The translations under genes and the position numbers were made by a program. From the NCBI RefSeq assembly GCF_030269925.1, contig NC_085130.1:8878501-8942500 (forward strand): a stretch of 64,000 nucleotides of DNA. Reading direction: 5' to 3'. The stretch is from Bombyx mori (taxonomy: Eukaryota > Arthropoda > Insecta > Lepidoptera > Bombycidae). Positions 35,655 through 44,607 of the stretch are shown one piece after another. How positions within the stretch are numbered: the first letter of the stretch is position 1; every line of letters begins with the position of its first letter. A model generated the notes under the pieces. It searched no databases. It was given only the letters and a program-made list of their open reading frames with translations, and was not told the DNA's origin.

Positions 35655-36701
35655 TACATAAGTTCAGGGTGTATGTTGTTTAAAAAGAATGGATTTTATT
35701 CAAATTAAATTATATCGGGACATGAATTACAGTTACCATTTTAAATACAAATGATAATCAAGCAAAAAATTATTAAATTACCTTTGTAACTTATTTTTTA
35801 GTTTCCTATTATCCCTTTCTGTGGACTGTTCGCAAAGGCAGTTGCTACATTTCGATATCATTTATTGTTGTTTGGTGTGAGTTATCGTATAATAAAATGC
35901 AAATATATCTTTAGTATATATGTCAAATATTTAAAAATATGCATATAATTATTATAAATAGATTAATTTATAATAAAATTTTAAATAAACATTTAGTTAC
36001 ACGCAACCGCATCACTTCTGTGGACTTAAAATTTCGCCAAAAAAATCAATATCTACTAAAAGTACTACTCACCACATTTTTTTTATACTGGCCACATTAT
36101 AAAGCTAGCATTGGCCATTTTGGATACAGCTACTGAGCGTTGGCGATCGTTCGGAATATTTTTTATAAATTCAGTGGTGATTTCGTAAAAGATCGGTAGA
36201 ACTTTTCTGTTCCTGATATATTTCGGTAAGTAATTATTGATTTCAACAATTATCACGTAGCCGTATGGCCGTTCATGGAGTAATTTCGGAAATGTTTTTG
36301 TCTTATTTTCTAACCTTAAAAACTAAAAGAGCATTGTGATTTTTTTATTGAATGTCCTTTCTGTGGACCCCTTTTATGTGGACTTGAATGTCCACGCGAA
36401 AGACAATGTCTGCAGAAAATATCACATTATTGATTTCAAAACTAAAACACTGTCTTACTTATCTCTTAACTAGATGACGTTGACTCCTTTGGTCGTGCAT
36501 TCTATTAAATCTACATAACATGAATTTTAAAAGAGGTTGTCTTGTATTTTGGCCAATGCCTACATGAAAGAAAGTGTCCACAGAAAATCGTTCTTAAGTT
36601 TTCCAACTGATTCAGCAGCTTGTTTGTAAACGTGAACAATGTGCATTGTGTATCATCGGTAGCTGATTTATATCCCCTGCTAGACCTCTGCTCCAAGACC
36701 G

Positions 36702-36998
36702 TGGAAAAAGCCGCTGCCGTATACGAAGGCGGGAACGGAAACCGCACCCCCGCCCCCGCTCGTGACACGCCCCGCGCCCCAGCCCCTGCTCGCACCTCGC
36801 CCCGCGCCCGCGTTCCGTCCCCCGCAACCCTCTGCCGTCAACGACTTCGCGCTCGTGCGTGACTTCGTCACTGCGGTGAACTTCGACCGTCTGCGATCGT
36901 TCGCAGACGCGATACGTAGGTCGGTAACCCCCGAACAGCGGCTCGCGGCCGCATTCGATCACATGGACGTCTACGAGTCCGTGTCGCGTACGTTATAA
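36702..36998 (+). pseudogene. C-terminal fragment of LINE ORF1 (Gag-like)
   Basis: The open frame enters from the truncation point and stops at TAA 36996-36998. It gives about 98 residues: a Pro/Thr/Ala-rich stretch (APPPPLVTRPAPQPLLAP) and then a more structured end (NDFALVRDFVTAVNFDRLRS, ending MDVYESVSRTL). LINE ORF1 proteins bind the element RNA. Their CCHC knuckles would lie upstream and are absent here. ORF2 begins 19 bp after the stop. Confidence 0.7.
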
Positions 36999-37017
36999 AA
37001 ATCTTTACCGGTAACCA

Positions 37018-39900
37018 ATGGCGCAAAAAGGTAGAGAAAAACCGTATTCCCTTACGTTAGCATTCTATAATGCTAACGGACTCGCGCGGCAACGCGATCA
37101 AATTTTTGAATTCCTCCGCGATAATCTTGTAGATATTCTATTAGTGCAGGAAACTTGTCTGAAGCCCTCGCGTCGCGACCCGAAAGTCGCGAATTACGTC
37201 ATGGTTAGGAATGACAGACTCACCGCCTCCAAAGGCGGGACTGCCATTTACTATAGGCGGGCCCTGCACGTTGTCCCTCTCGATACTCCCTCGCTCTCAC
37301 ATATCGAGGCGTCAGTGTGCCGTATCTCGCTGACGGGACACCAGCCGATCGTCATCGCATCCGTTTATCTCCCCCCGGACAAGCCCCTCCTGAGCCGTGA
37401 CATCGAGTCACTGTTCGGCATGGGAGACTCCGTCATCCTGGCAGGCGATTTAAATTGCCACCACACTAGGTGGAACTGCCATCGTACAAACGTTAACGGT
37501 AGGCGTCTCGACGCGTTTATAGACGACCTCACCTTTGAAATAGTCGGTCCCCCAACTTCAACATGTTATCCGTATAACATCGCGCTCCGTCCGAGCACTA
37601 TAGACCTGGCATTGCTTAGGAACGTAACTCTGCGCTTGCGTTCCATCGAAGCAATGTCAGAGCTCGACTCAGACCACCGACCTGTCGTTATGCAGCTCGG
37701 TCGCCCTCACAACCCAGTCACTGTTACGAGGACCATGGTGGATTGGAATAAGCTGGGCACGTGCCTAGCCGACGCCGCTCCGCCAATCCTCCCTTACGGC
37801 CCGGATTCGAATCCATCCCCCGAGGACACCGTCGAATCCATAAACATCATTACCGATCACATCTCTTCCGCGATCATTAGATCTTCAAAAGAAGTCGATG
37901 TGGAGGACAGTTTCCACCGCATCAGACTGTCCCCCGATCTTAGGAATCTCTTAAGAGTTAGGAACGCGGCAATCCGGGCCTACGATCGTCTTCCCACGCC
38001 TTCAAACCGGATTCAGATGCGTCGTCTACAACGCGAAGTCCACTCCCGCTTAAGCGACGCGCGTAACGATAATTGGCATAGTTATTTAGAACAACTCGCG
38101 CCCTCCCACCAAGCATACTGGCGACTAGCTAGGACTCTCAAATCCGAAACTACCGCTACTATGCCTCCCCTCGTACGCCCTTCAGGCCAACCACCGGCAT
38201 TCGATGACGATGACAAGGCTGAGCTGCTGGCCGATGCACTGCAAGAACAGTGCACCACCAGCACTCAACACGCGGACCCCGAACACACCGAGTTAGTCGA
38301 CAGGGAGGTCGAGCGCAGAGCTTCCCTGCCGCCCTCGGACGCGTTACCCCCCATTACTACTGACGAAGTTAGAGACGCGATCCACAACCTCCAACCTAGG
38401 AAGGCACCCGGCTCCGACGGCATCCATAACCGCGCGCTAAAACTCTTGCCAGTCCAACTGATAGCAATGTTGGCTACAATTTTAAATGCCGCTATGACGC
38501 ACTGCATCTTTCCCGCGGTGTGGAAAGAAGCGAACGTTATCGGTATACATAAGCCGGGCAAACCGACAAACGAAACTTCTAGTTACCGTCCGATTAGTCT
38601 CCTCTCGACGATAGGAAAAATTTACGAACGGCTCCTTAGGAAACGCCTCTGGGATTTTGTTACCGCGAACAAAATTCTCATAGACGAACAGTTCGGATTC
38701 CGCTCTAAACACTCGTGCGTACAACAAGTGCACCGCCTCACGGAGCACATTCTGATAGGACTAAATAGGCGTAAACAAATCCCGACCGGCGCCCTCTTCT
38801 TCGACATCGCGAAGGCGTTCGACAAAGTCTGGCACAACGGTTTAATTTACAAACTGTACAACATGGGAGTGCCAGACAGACTCGTGCTCATCATACGAGA
38901 CTTCTTGTCGAACCGTTCGTTTCGATATCGAGTAGAGGGAACTCGTTCTCGTCCCCGTCAACTGACTGCCGGAGTCCCGCAAGGCTCCGCGCTCTCCCCG
39001 TTATTATTTAGTTTGTATATCAATGATATACCCCGGTCTCCGGAGACCCATCTAGCGCTCTTCGCCGATGACACGGCTATCTACTACTCGTGTAGGAAGA
39101 TGTCGCTGCTTCATCGGCGACTCCAGATCGCAGTAGCCACCATGGGACAGTGGTTCCGGAAGTGGCGAATAGACATCAACCCCACGAAAAGCGCAGCGGT
39201 GCTCTTCAAAAGGGGTCGCCCTCCGAACATCACTTCGAGCATCCCACTCCGTAGTAGGCGCGCAAACACCTCCGCCGTTAGTCCCATCACTCTCTTTGGC
39301 CAGCCCATACCGTGGGTCTCGAAGGTCAAATATCTAGGCGTCACCCTCGACAGAGGGATGACATTCCGTCCCCATATAAAAACGGTACGCGACCGCGCCG
39401 CGTTTATTCTAGGACGACTCTATCCAATGCTTTGTAGTCGAAGCAAACTGTCCCTCCGCAATAAGGTAACTCTCTACAAAACTTGTATACGCCCCGTCAT
39501 GACGTATGCAAGCGTAGTGTTCGCTCACTCAGCCCGCACCCACTTGAAATCCCTTCAGGTTATTCAATCACGATTCTGCAGGATAGCCGTCGGAGCACCA
39601 TGGTTCCTTAGGAATGTGGATCTCCACGATGACCTGGAGCTCGACTCTCTTAGTAAGTATCTACAGTCGGCATCACTGCGCCATTTTGAGAAGGCGGCAC
39701 GACATGAGAACCCTCTCATCGTAGCCGCTGGAAATTACATACCCGACCCAGTAGACCGAATGGTAAACCGTCGACGTCGCCCAAAGCACGTCATTACGGA
39801 TCCTCCTGATCCATTAACGGTGCTTTTAGGCACCACAAGCACCGGTCACCGTCCTCGTCGAACCCGTCGCTTGCGACGAAGGGCTCGACGAGCGAACTAA
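37018..39900 (+). CDS. LINE ORF2: endonuclease and reverse transcriptase (Jockey clade)
   Basis: 960 residues, uninterrupted. Residues 1-230 are an exonuclease-endonuclease-phosphatase (APE-like) domain: N18/N20 in FYNANGL, E45 in VQETCL, D144/N146 in AGDLNCHH, and S218-D219-H220 in LDSDHRPVV. It nicks the target DNA for priming. The reverse transcriptase follows at about residues 430-740: APGSDGIHNRAL, FFDIAKAFDKVW, GVPQGSALSPLL and the catalytic F682-A-D-D685 (LFADDTAIYY). There is no RNase H domain and no CCHC at the end, as expected for Jockey. The C-terminus is Arg-rich (TRRLRRRARRAN). All catalytic residues are present. The Met start follows the ORF1 stop by 19 bp. Smaller open frames on the opposite strand are shadows. 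GC-rich codon use contrasts strongly with the surrounding AT-rich DNA, marking it as a recent arrival. Confidence 0.95.
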   Translation: MAQKGREKPYSLTLAFYNANGLARQRDQIFEFLRDNLVDILLVQETCLKPSRRDPKVANYVMVRNDRLTASKGGTAIYYRRALHVVPLDTPSLSHIEASVCRISLTGHQPIVIASVYLPPDKPLLSRDIESLFGMGDSVILAGDLNCHHTRWNCHRTNVNGRRLDAFIDDLTFEIVGPPTSTCYPYNIALRPSTIDLALLRNVTLRLRSIEAMSELDSDHRPVVMQLGRPHNPVTVTRTMVDWNKLGTCLADAAPPILPYGPDSNPSPEDTVESINIITDHISSAIIRSSKEVDVEDSFHRIRLSPDLRNLLRVRNAAIRAYDRLPTPSNRIQMRRLQREVHSRLSDARNDNWHSYLEQLAPSHQAYWRLARTLKSETTATMPPLVRPSGQPPAFDDDDKAELLADALQEQCTTSTQHADPEHTELVDREVERRASLPPSDALPPITTDEVRDAIHNLQPRKAPGSDGIHNRALKLLPVQLIAMLATILNAAMTHCIFPAVWKEANVIGIHKPGKPTNETSSYRPISLLSTIGKIYERLLRKRLWDFVTANKILIDEQFGFRSKHSCVQQVHRLTEHILIGLNRRKQIPTGALFFDIAKAFDKVWHNGLIYKLYNMGVPDRLVLIIRDFLSNRSFRYRVEGTRSRPRQLTAGVPQGSALSPLLFSLYINDIPRSPETHLALFADDTAIYYSCRKMSLLHRRLQIAVATMGQWFRKWRIDINPTKSAAVLFKRGRPPNITSSIPLRSRRANTSAVSPITLFGQPIPWVSKVKYLGVTLDRGMTFRPHIKTVRDRAAFILGRLYPMLCSRSKLSLRNKVTLYKTCIRPVMTYASVVFAHSARTHLKSLQVIQSRFCRIAVGAPWFLRNVDLHDDLELDSLSKYLQSASLRHFEKAARHENPLIVAAGNYIPDPVDRMVNRRRRPKHVITDPPDPLTVLLGTTSTGHRPRRTRRLRRRARRAN

Positions 39901-40095
39901 CCCATAGACACAGCCCACTGAGTTTCTCGCCGGATCTTCTCAGTGGGTCGCGTTTCCGATCCGGTGGTAGATTCTGCGAAGCACTGCTCTTGCTAGGGTC
40001 AGTGTTAGCAACTCTCCGGTTGAGCCCCGCGAGCTCACCTACTAACGTTAGGGCGAAGCTGAAATAGCCTCTCAAGGCTATCAGCATAGGTAGGG

Positions 40096-40127
<32 letters not shown>

Positions 40128-40230
40128 CAAGACACGCTTCTTGCGTATAAACTAAAAGGGTTTGGCTTATTTGTATCTATTGCATGGTATGGTAGGTAGA
40201 AGTAAATATAGTTTAATTTGTTCCAGCTAC

Positions 40231-42516
40231 ATGATGCCACGTTCAAGTAGATCTAGGTTACAACTGAGTGAAGAACAAAAGAAAAAACGTAGGCGTGAGC
40301 AAAAAAAACTAAGTATGCGCAGAGCTAGATCAAAGTTAGATTCTGTTGCTCTTGAAGAAAGACGCAAAAAGGACCGAGAAAGGTATCATCGTAAAAAAGA
40401 AGAGGGGCTGATTAAGACCATTAAAGACTTGAAACCCCGAGACCAGCGACGATTACGGAAAATGTGGCGAGAGAAAGCAAAACTTAGACGTGAGAAAGAG
40501 AAAATAAAAAGAACGACTGAGCAAATGTTTCACGAAAATACGCCCCCTTCAAGTCCACAACCATCATCTTCAAGTTCATCTTTTTCACGAATTCGGTCAG
40601 GAAAAGCAGTAGGTGCACGGAATAAACGAAGATTGAAGGCTAAAAATGAATATTTAATAAATAGATTAATTGTTTTAGAACGAAAGCTAGCTAAATACAG
40701 AATGCGTCTACACAGAATTAAAAAAGGACAGAAACGAGGTAACACTGTACTAGTCAAACGAAAAATACATGACTTTTTTATTGACGATGAGCATAGCAGA
40801 CTCACAGCAGGCAAAAAAGAGACTATCACACGACGTAAAGTAAAAAAGCAAATACGTCTGTTGAATGACACAATTCTCAATCTACACAAGATATTTAACA
40901 ATAAGACGGGTTTAAACATATCATATGAGACATTTCGTAGACATCGTCCTTTTTGGGTGATATTTCCTAAAACAACTTCTAGAAATACCTGTTTGTGTCG
41001 TCAACATGCCAATAACAATTACATTGCTAGCGCTCTACATCAAGCTAAGATAATATCATTTTCTAACGCCACTGATGTTGCCAGGTCGCTTTGCTGTGAT
41101 AACATTCTGAGGGTTTCTTGTCTTGAACGAACATGTACCCTATGTTTTGAAAAAACTTTTGACTATACGGTCATCAATGGGAATGACACGATTCTTTACC
41201 AAAGATGGGTCACTAAGAAAGTGCCCCAAATAATTAAAGGCAATGAAAAATTATGTCAAAAAACACTCAAAGAATGCGTCAGAACTTCTCATCAATTACT
41301 TGTTAATAAATTTAATATAAGTTTGTCGACATTTATGCAACATCTTGCAAATATAATGAACCAATACAAGGCTATTCGATATATTAAACAAAACTTATCG
41401 CCATCACAAAGTTTACTGCATATTGATTTTTCAGAAAATTATTCCTGCAAATATGGATCAGAAGTTCAGTCAGCCCACTTTGGTGGATCCAAATCACAAC
41501 TCTCGTTACACACTTGCGTTTATTATTCTGTTGATTCTCAGCCACCAACAAACCTTATAAAAACAACATCCATTTGCACTGTCTCGGAGAACTTACGACA
41601 CGATCCTGTACTCATTTGCGCCCACTTGAAACCCGTAATTGAAAAAATTAAATTGATTACACCAGATTTGACAGAGCTGCATATATTAAGTGATGGACCT
41701 GCTACTCAATATCGTAATAAAACAATGTTCCATATGTTAGCAAACTATGTGAGCAAAATTTCAAATGTAGAAACTATTGTGTGGCATTTCAGTGAGGCTG
41801 GACATGGCAAAGGTGCTCCTGATGGCGTAGGTGGCTGTGTAAAACGCACATGTGACAAGGCTGTTGCAAATGGCCAAGACATATCAGGTATTGACAGTTT
41901 TGTTGATTGCGTAAAAGTCACCTGTAAAGGCATTGACATTATTCGTATTAATAATGATGTATCTGATATACAAAAAATTGCCGATGCTAACAAAGTACGC
42001 CCCTTCAAAGGGACCTTAAAAATTCACCAGATCACATGGAGCTCAAAATCTCGTAACATTATTCACTGCAGGCGACTAAGTTGCTTATTGTGTGCACCTC
42101 ACATTAGGTGTACACATTTTGAAATTGGGCAAATTCAGATTGAATATATTTCACGAGATACAAAAGAATCTTCGCCTACGATATCATCATCTATTTTATC
42201 AAGGACGGGTACCCCCAGACCAGTATCTTCTATTGATACTGCATCAGCGTCAACCGTCACTGGACCAAGAACACCATCTCCGCTCGAATCGTTTTTAAAC
42301 ACACCGTCTCCTGAATTAACAACGAGAATAGTCCGTCAACCACTAACCCCACGGAAGCAAAATATAGTATATACTGACTCAGATGACTCAGCAACCCCCA
42401 AAAAATCCAGATTCCATACATTCTTTGATACCAGCGACACGGAGGACTCAATTCCATCCCCAAAAAAAGTTAAGTGTCAGTCGCTTTTTGATTATAGCGA
42501 TGAAGAAAATTTTTAG
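40231..42516 (+). CDS. DDD-type transposase-like protein, 761 aa
   Basis: An intact single-exon coding region. The open frame reaches back to 40162, but I start at 40231 (Met-Met-Pro-Arg) because an acceptor-like ttccag ends 4 bp upstream and the preceding 23 codons look non-coding. Residues 1-110 are extremely basic and probably coiled (SEEQKKKRRREQKK, RRARSKLDSVALEERRKKDR), likely DNA-binding. Next come a Cys/His cluster (NTCLCRQH; CCDN; ERTCTLCFEK) and then three conserved acidic blocks: D399 in HIDFSENY, D488 in LSDGPATQYRNK, and D531 in GHGKGAPDGVGGCVKR. I infer these as an RNase H-fold catalytic triad. A second Cys cluster follows (CRRLSCLLCAPHIRCTHF). The last 100 residues are Ser/Thr/Pro- and Asp-rich, with repeated TDSDDS/DTSDTEDS/DYSDEENF-type acidic patches. 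A polyadenylation signal lies 20 bp after the stop. Proteins of this type are scattered through animal genomes as 'uncharacterised'; Sola is my best guess. Confidence 0.85.
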   Translation: MMPRSSRSRLQLSEEQKKKRRREQKKLSMRRARSKLDSVALEERRKKDRERYHRKKEEGLIKTIKDLKPRDQRRLRKMWREKAKLRREKEKIKRTTEQMFHENTPPSSPQPSSSSSSFSRIRSGKAVGARNKRRLKAKNEYLINRLIVLERKLAKYRMRLHRIKKGQKRGNTVLVKRKIHDFFIDDEHSRLTAGKKETITRRKVKKQIRLLNDTILNLHKIFNNKTGLNISYETFRRHRPFWVIFPKTTSRNTCLCRQHANNNYIASALHQAKIISFSNATDVARSLCCDNILRVSCLERTCTLCFEKTFDYTVINGNDTILYQRWVTKKVPQIIKGNEKLCQKTLKECVRTSHQLLVNKFNISLSTFMQHLANIMNQYKAIRYIKQNLSPSQSLLHIDFSENYSCKYGSEVQSAHFGGSKSQLSLHTCVYYSVDSQPPTNLIKTTSICTVSENLRHDPVLICAHLKPVIEKIKLITPDLTELHILSDGPATQYRNKTMFHMLANYVSKISNVETIVWHFSEAGHGKGAPDGVGGCVKRTCDKAVANGQDISGIDSFVDCVKVTCKGIDIIRINNDVSDIQKIADANKVRPFKGTLKIHQITWSSKSRNIIHCRRLSCLLCAPHIRCTHFEIGQIQIEYISRDTKESSPTISSSILSRTGTPRPVSSIDTASASTVTGPRTPSPLESFLNTPSPELTTRIVRQPLTPRKQNIVYTDSDDSATPKKSRFHTFFDTSDTEDSIPSPKKVKCQSLFDYSDEENF

Positions 42517-42535
42517 TGTTTTTTATTTTAATATT

Positions 42536-42541
42536 AATAAA
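42536..42541 (+). promoter_or_regulatory. Polyadenylation signal of the transposase gene
   Basis: AATAAA, 20 bp after the TAG stop, followed by a T-rich stretch. Consistent with a short 3' UTR inside the transposon. Confidence 0.6.
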
Positions 42542-42737
42542 CTACTGTTTAGACATAAGTATATTTTTTCAATTTTGATTCTTTTCTAAAAAATTAAAAA
42601 CCCTCTATTTCAGCAAAACCTGAAAAACGATCTCGTTTTATATTATAATTTAGATACTATGATTAATAACTAATAAATGAAACTGATTTTGTAAAAATAC
42701 GAACGATGTTTTTTTTTCCAAAAATTTTACCTTGTTT

Positions 42738-42749
42738 TGTGTATGACCC
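42738..42749 (-). repeat. Right terminal inverted repeat of the DNA transposon
   Basis: TGTGTATGACCC, the exact complement of the left end GGGTCATACACA, followed by ATAT. Confidence 0.8.
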
Positions 42750-43005
42750 ATATAATAGACATGATGTATATTAAAACAATCATTATGGATTTTTAATATT
42801 TTATCACGTTTTTGAAGTGAAACTTCTTTAGAATCGTTGTGATTTCAAGCCGGATGCAACGGAAAAAACGACAGGTAAGAGACACAAATACAAAAATGAG
42901 TAGGATGAAGCCAGCAAAGAATGAGACAGAAATATACATACTATTTTAATTGTAATTATCCTACCCTTGTTATATATATTCATCTCATTCTTTTGTCGAT
43001 TTACT

Positions 43006-44082
43006 ACCCCGGTCTCCGGAGACCCATCTGGCGCTCTTCGCCGATGACACCGCCATCTACTACTCGTGTAGGAAGAAGGCGTTGCTTCATCGACGACTTC
43101 AGACCGCAGCTACCACCATGGGACAGTGGTTCCGGAAGTGGCGCATCGACATCAACCCCACGAAAAGCACAGCGGTGCTCTTCAAAAGGGGTCGCCCTCC
43201 GAACACCACGCTGAGCATCCCCCTCCCGACTAGGCGCGTCAATAACCCCGCCCCCGCCGTTCGCCCAATCACGATGTTCGACCAGCCCATACCGTGGGCC
43301 CCGAAGGTCAAATATTTAGGCGTCACCCTCGACAGTAGGATGACATTCCGCCCCCACATCAAGACGGTACGCGACCGTGCCGCCTTCATTCTAGGACGTC
43401 TCTACCCGATGATATGTAGGCGAAGTAAAATGTCCCTTAGAAATAAGGTGACACTCTACAAAACTTGCATACGCCCCGTCATGACCTATGCAAGTGTAGT
43501 GTTCGCTCACGCGGCCCGCATACACTTAAAATCATTCCAAGTCATTCAATCCCGTTTTTGCAGGATAGCCGTCGGAGCCCCGTGGTTCGTCAGGAACGTC
43601 GACCTCCATGACGACCTGAACTTAGAGTCCACCAGTAAGTATATGCAGTCGGCGTCAATGCGCCACTTCGATAAAGCGGCACGACACGAGAACCCTCTCA
43701 TCGTGGCCGCCGGTAACTACATTCCCGATCCTGCGGACAGTATGGAAAGCAGTCGACGTCGCCCAAAACACGTCATCTCGGATCCTCCCGATCCACTAAC
43801 GGTGCTTCTAGGTACTTCAAGCACCGGTCACCGTTCTCGTCGAATCCGTCGCTTGCGACGAAGGGCTCGACGAGTAAATTAACTCCCAGACACAGCCCAC
43901 TGAGTTTCTCGCCGGATCTTCTCAGTGGGTCGCGTTTCCGATCCGGTGGTAGATTCTGCGAAGCACGGCTCTTGCTAGGGTTCGTGTTAGCAACGTCATC
44001 AGGTTTGAGCCCCGTGAGCTCACCTACAAAAGTTAGGGTTACGCTGACATAGCCTCTCAAGGCTCTCCTCAGCTTAGGTAGG

Positions 44083-44113
<31 letters not shown>
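43006..44113 (+). mobile_element. Jockey-clade LINE, 5'-truncated copy
   Basis: Flanked by the exact 11-bp duplication gtcgatttact (42995-43005 and 44114-44124) and ending in a 31-base poly-A. It starts within the RT catalytic region. It is closely related to, but clearly different from, the 36700 copy: scattered codon changes, a longer 'NNPAPA' insertion, and 3' UTR differences. It is therefore an independent insertion and not a duplication of the first. Confidence 0.93.
43010..43882 (+). pseudogene. LINE ORF2 C-terminal third
   Basis: An open frame runs from the truncation point to TAA at 43880-43882, about 290 residues. It opens at the catalytic block (HLALFADDTAIYYSCR) and continues through the thumb (KVKYLGVTLDSRMTFRPHIK) to the Arg-rich end (IRRLRRRARRVN). 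There is no frameshift or stop, so the fragment is young, but it lacks the endonuclease and most of the polymerase. Confidence 0.9.
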
Positions 44114-44116
<3 letters not shown>

Positions 44117-44607
44117 GATTTACTGAAGTTTCACTTCTATCGTGTGTGAATCGCACACACACATTTTTTTTTTTTTAAATCGAGTGTCCTTAGATCAGGT
44201 ACATACAGTACCAGGCAACAAATATTGCACACCGATCTTTAGAAAGAGACATTTGTTTAATTTGTTGTATAGCTTTACCTGTGTGCGACGAAAGACTAAC
44301 GATCCGGTATCTATGGAGACTAAATGTCAATTATGTAATGTGCGACAGAAAAGCTAACCGTTTCTTTTCCACGGTCGATGTGCAATATTTATTGCCGGGT
44401 ACTGTACAAGATTTCAGGATAATTTTGTTTCAAAACAATAAGAAACTGTTTAAGAAATTAAGCATTCAACTATATCGCCACTTGAACTTGAGCTAACGTG
44501 AACTAAAAATATTTTTAATAATTGCGAGAATGTCAAAAATATACATCATAAATGACTCTACATCGCTTTTGTTTATAAGATATTCAGTTAACAAACAAAC
44601 TAGATCA

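Larger units (their letters stand above)
36700..40124 (+). mobile_element. Jockey-clade LINE, 5'-truncated, ORF2 intact
   Basis: A 3.4-kb LINE flanked by the 9-bp target-site duplication ctccaagac (36691-36699 and 40125-40133). It ends in a 29-base poly-A tract (40096-40124). Order: tail of ORF1, 19-bp spacer, complete ORF2, 3' UTR with the cactgagtttctcgccggat hairpin motif. The 5' half of ORF1 and the 5' UTR promoter are missing, so the copy cannot move autonomously, yet ORF2 shows no disabling change. It is transcribed in the same direction as the host DNA transposon and opposite to the Ig-superfamily gene. Confidence 0.93.
36226..40226 (+). other. Putative 5' UTR intron of the transposase gene, containing the LINE
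   Basis: The donor cg/gtaagtaatt at 36226 and the acceptor ttaatttgttccag ending at 40226 both have good consensus. The acceptor lies 4 bp before the first Met codon of the conserved reading frame. If used, the Jockey insertion is wholly intronic and would be spliced out. The original intron would have been about 570 bp. Inferred from splice consensus only. Confidence 0.5.
35643..42749 (+). mobile_element. DNA transposon with intact DDD-type transposase (Sola-like?), interrupted by a LINE
   Basis: Perfect 12-bp terminal inverted repeats (GGGTCATACACA at 35643-35654; its complement at 42738-42749) are each flanked outside by ATAT (35639-35642 and 42750-42753), a likely 4-bp target duplication. 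They enclose a single long transposase-like gene. Without the Jockey insertion and one copy of its duplicated target, the element is about 3.67 kb. The left subterminal region carries repeats of ttctgtggac. Three-Asp catalytic motifs and a 4-bp duplication are features reported for Sola elements, but I assign this from memory of the family and not from an alignment. The inverted repeat is seen directly; ATAT is palindromic, so the exact boundary has a 1-4 bp ambiguity. Confidence 0.72.
42814..44137. mobile_element. Small inverted-repeat element (MITE-like) split by a Jockey insertion
   Basis: Left end gaagtgaaacttc (42814-42826); right end is its exact complement gaagtttcacttc (44125-44137). 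The inner bases are partly matched too (tttagaatcg versus agtaaatcga). Removing the LINE and one copy of its duplicated target leaves about 200 bp with no coding capacity. A single motif copy also occurs at 13313. The target-site duplication of the small element itself is not obvious. Confidence 0.45.

Noticed and set aside
36511..36962. Arg/Gly-rich minus-strand open frames opposite the start of the LINE
   Set aside because: Shadow of the GC-rich, Pro/Ala-coding ORF1 tail on the plus strand.
40162..40230. N-terminal extension of the transposase (first 23 codons of the open frame)
   Set aside because: It lies just upstream of a good splice acceptor and does not resemble the basic protein that follows; Met at 40231 is the better start.
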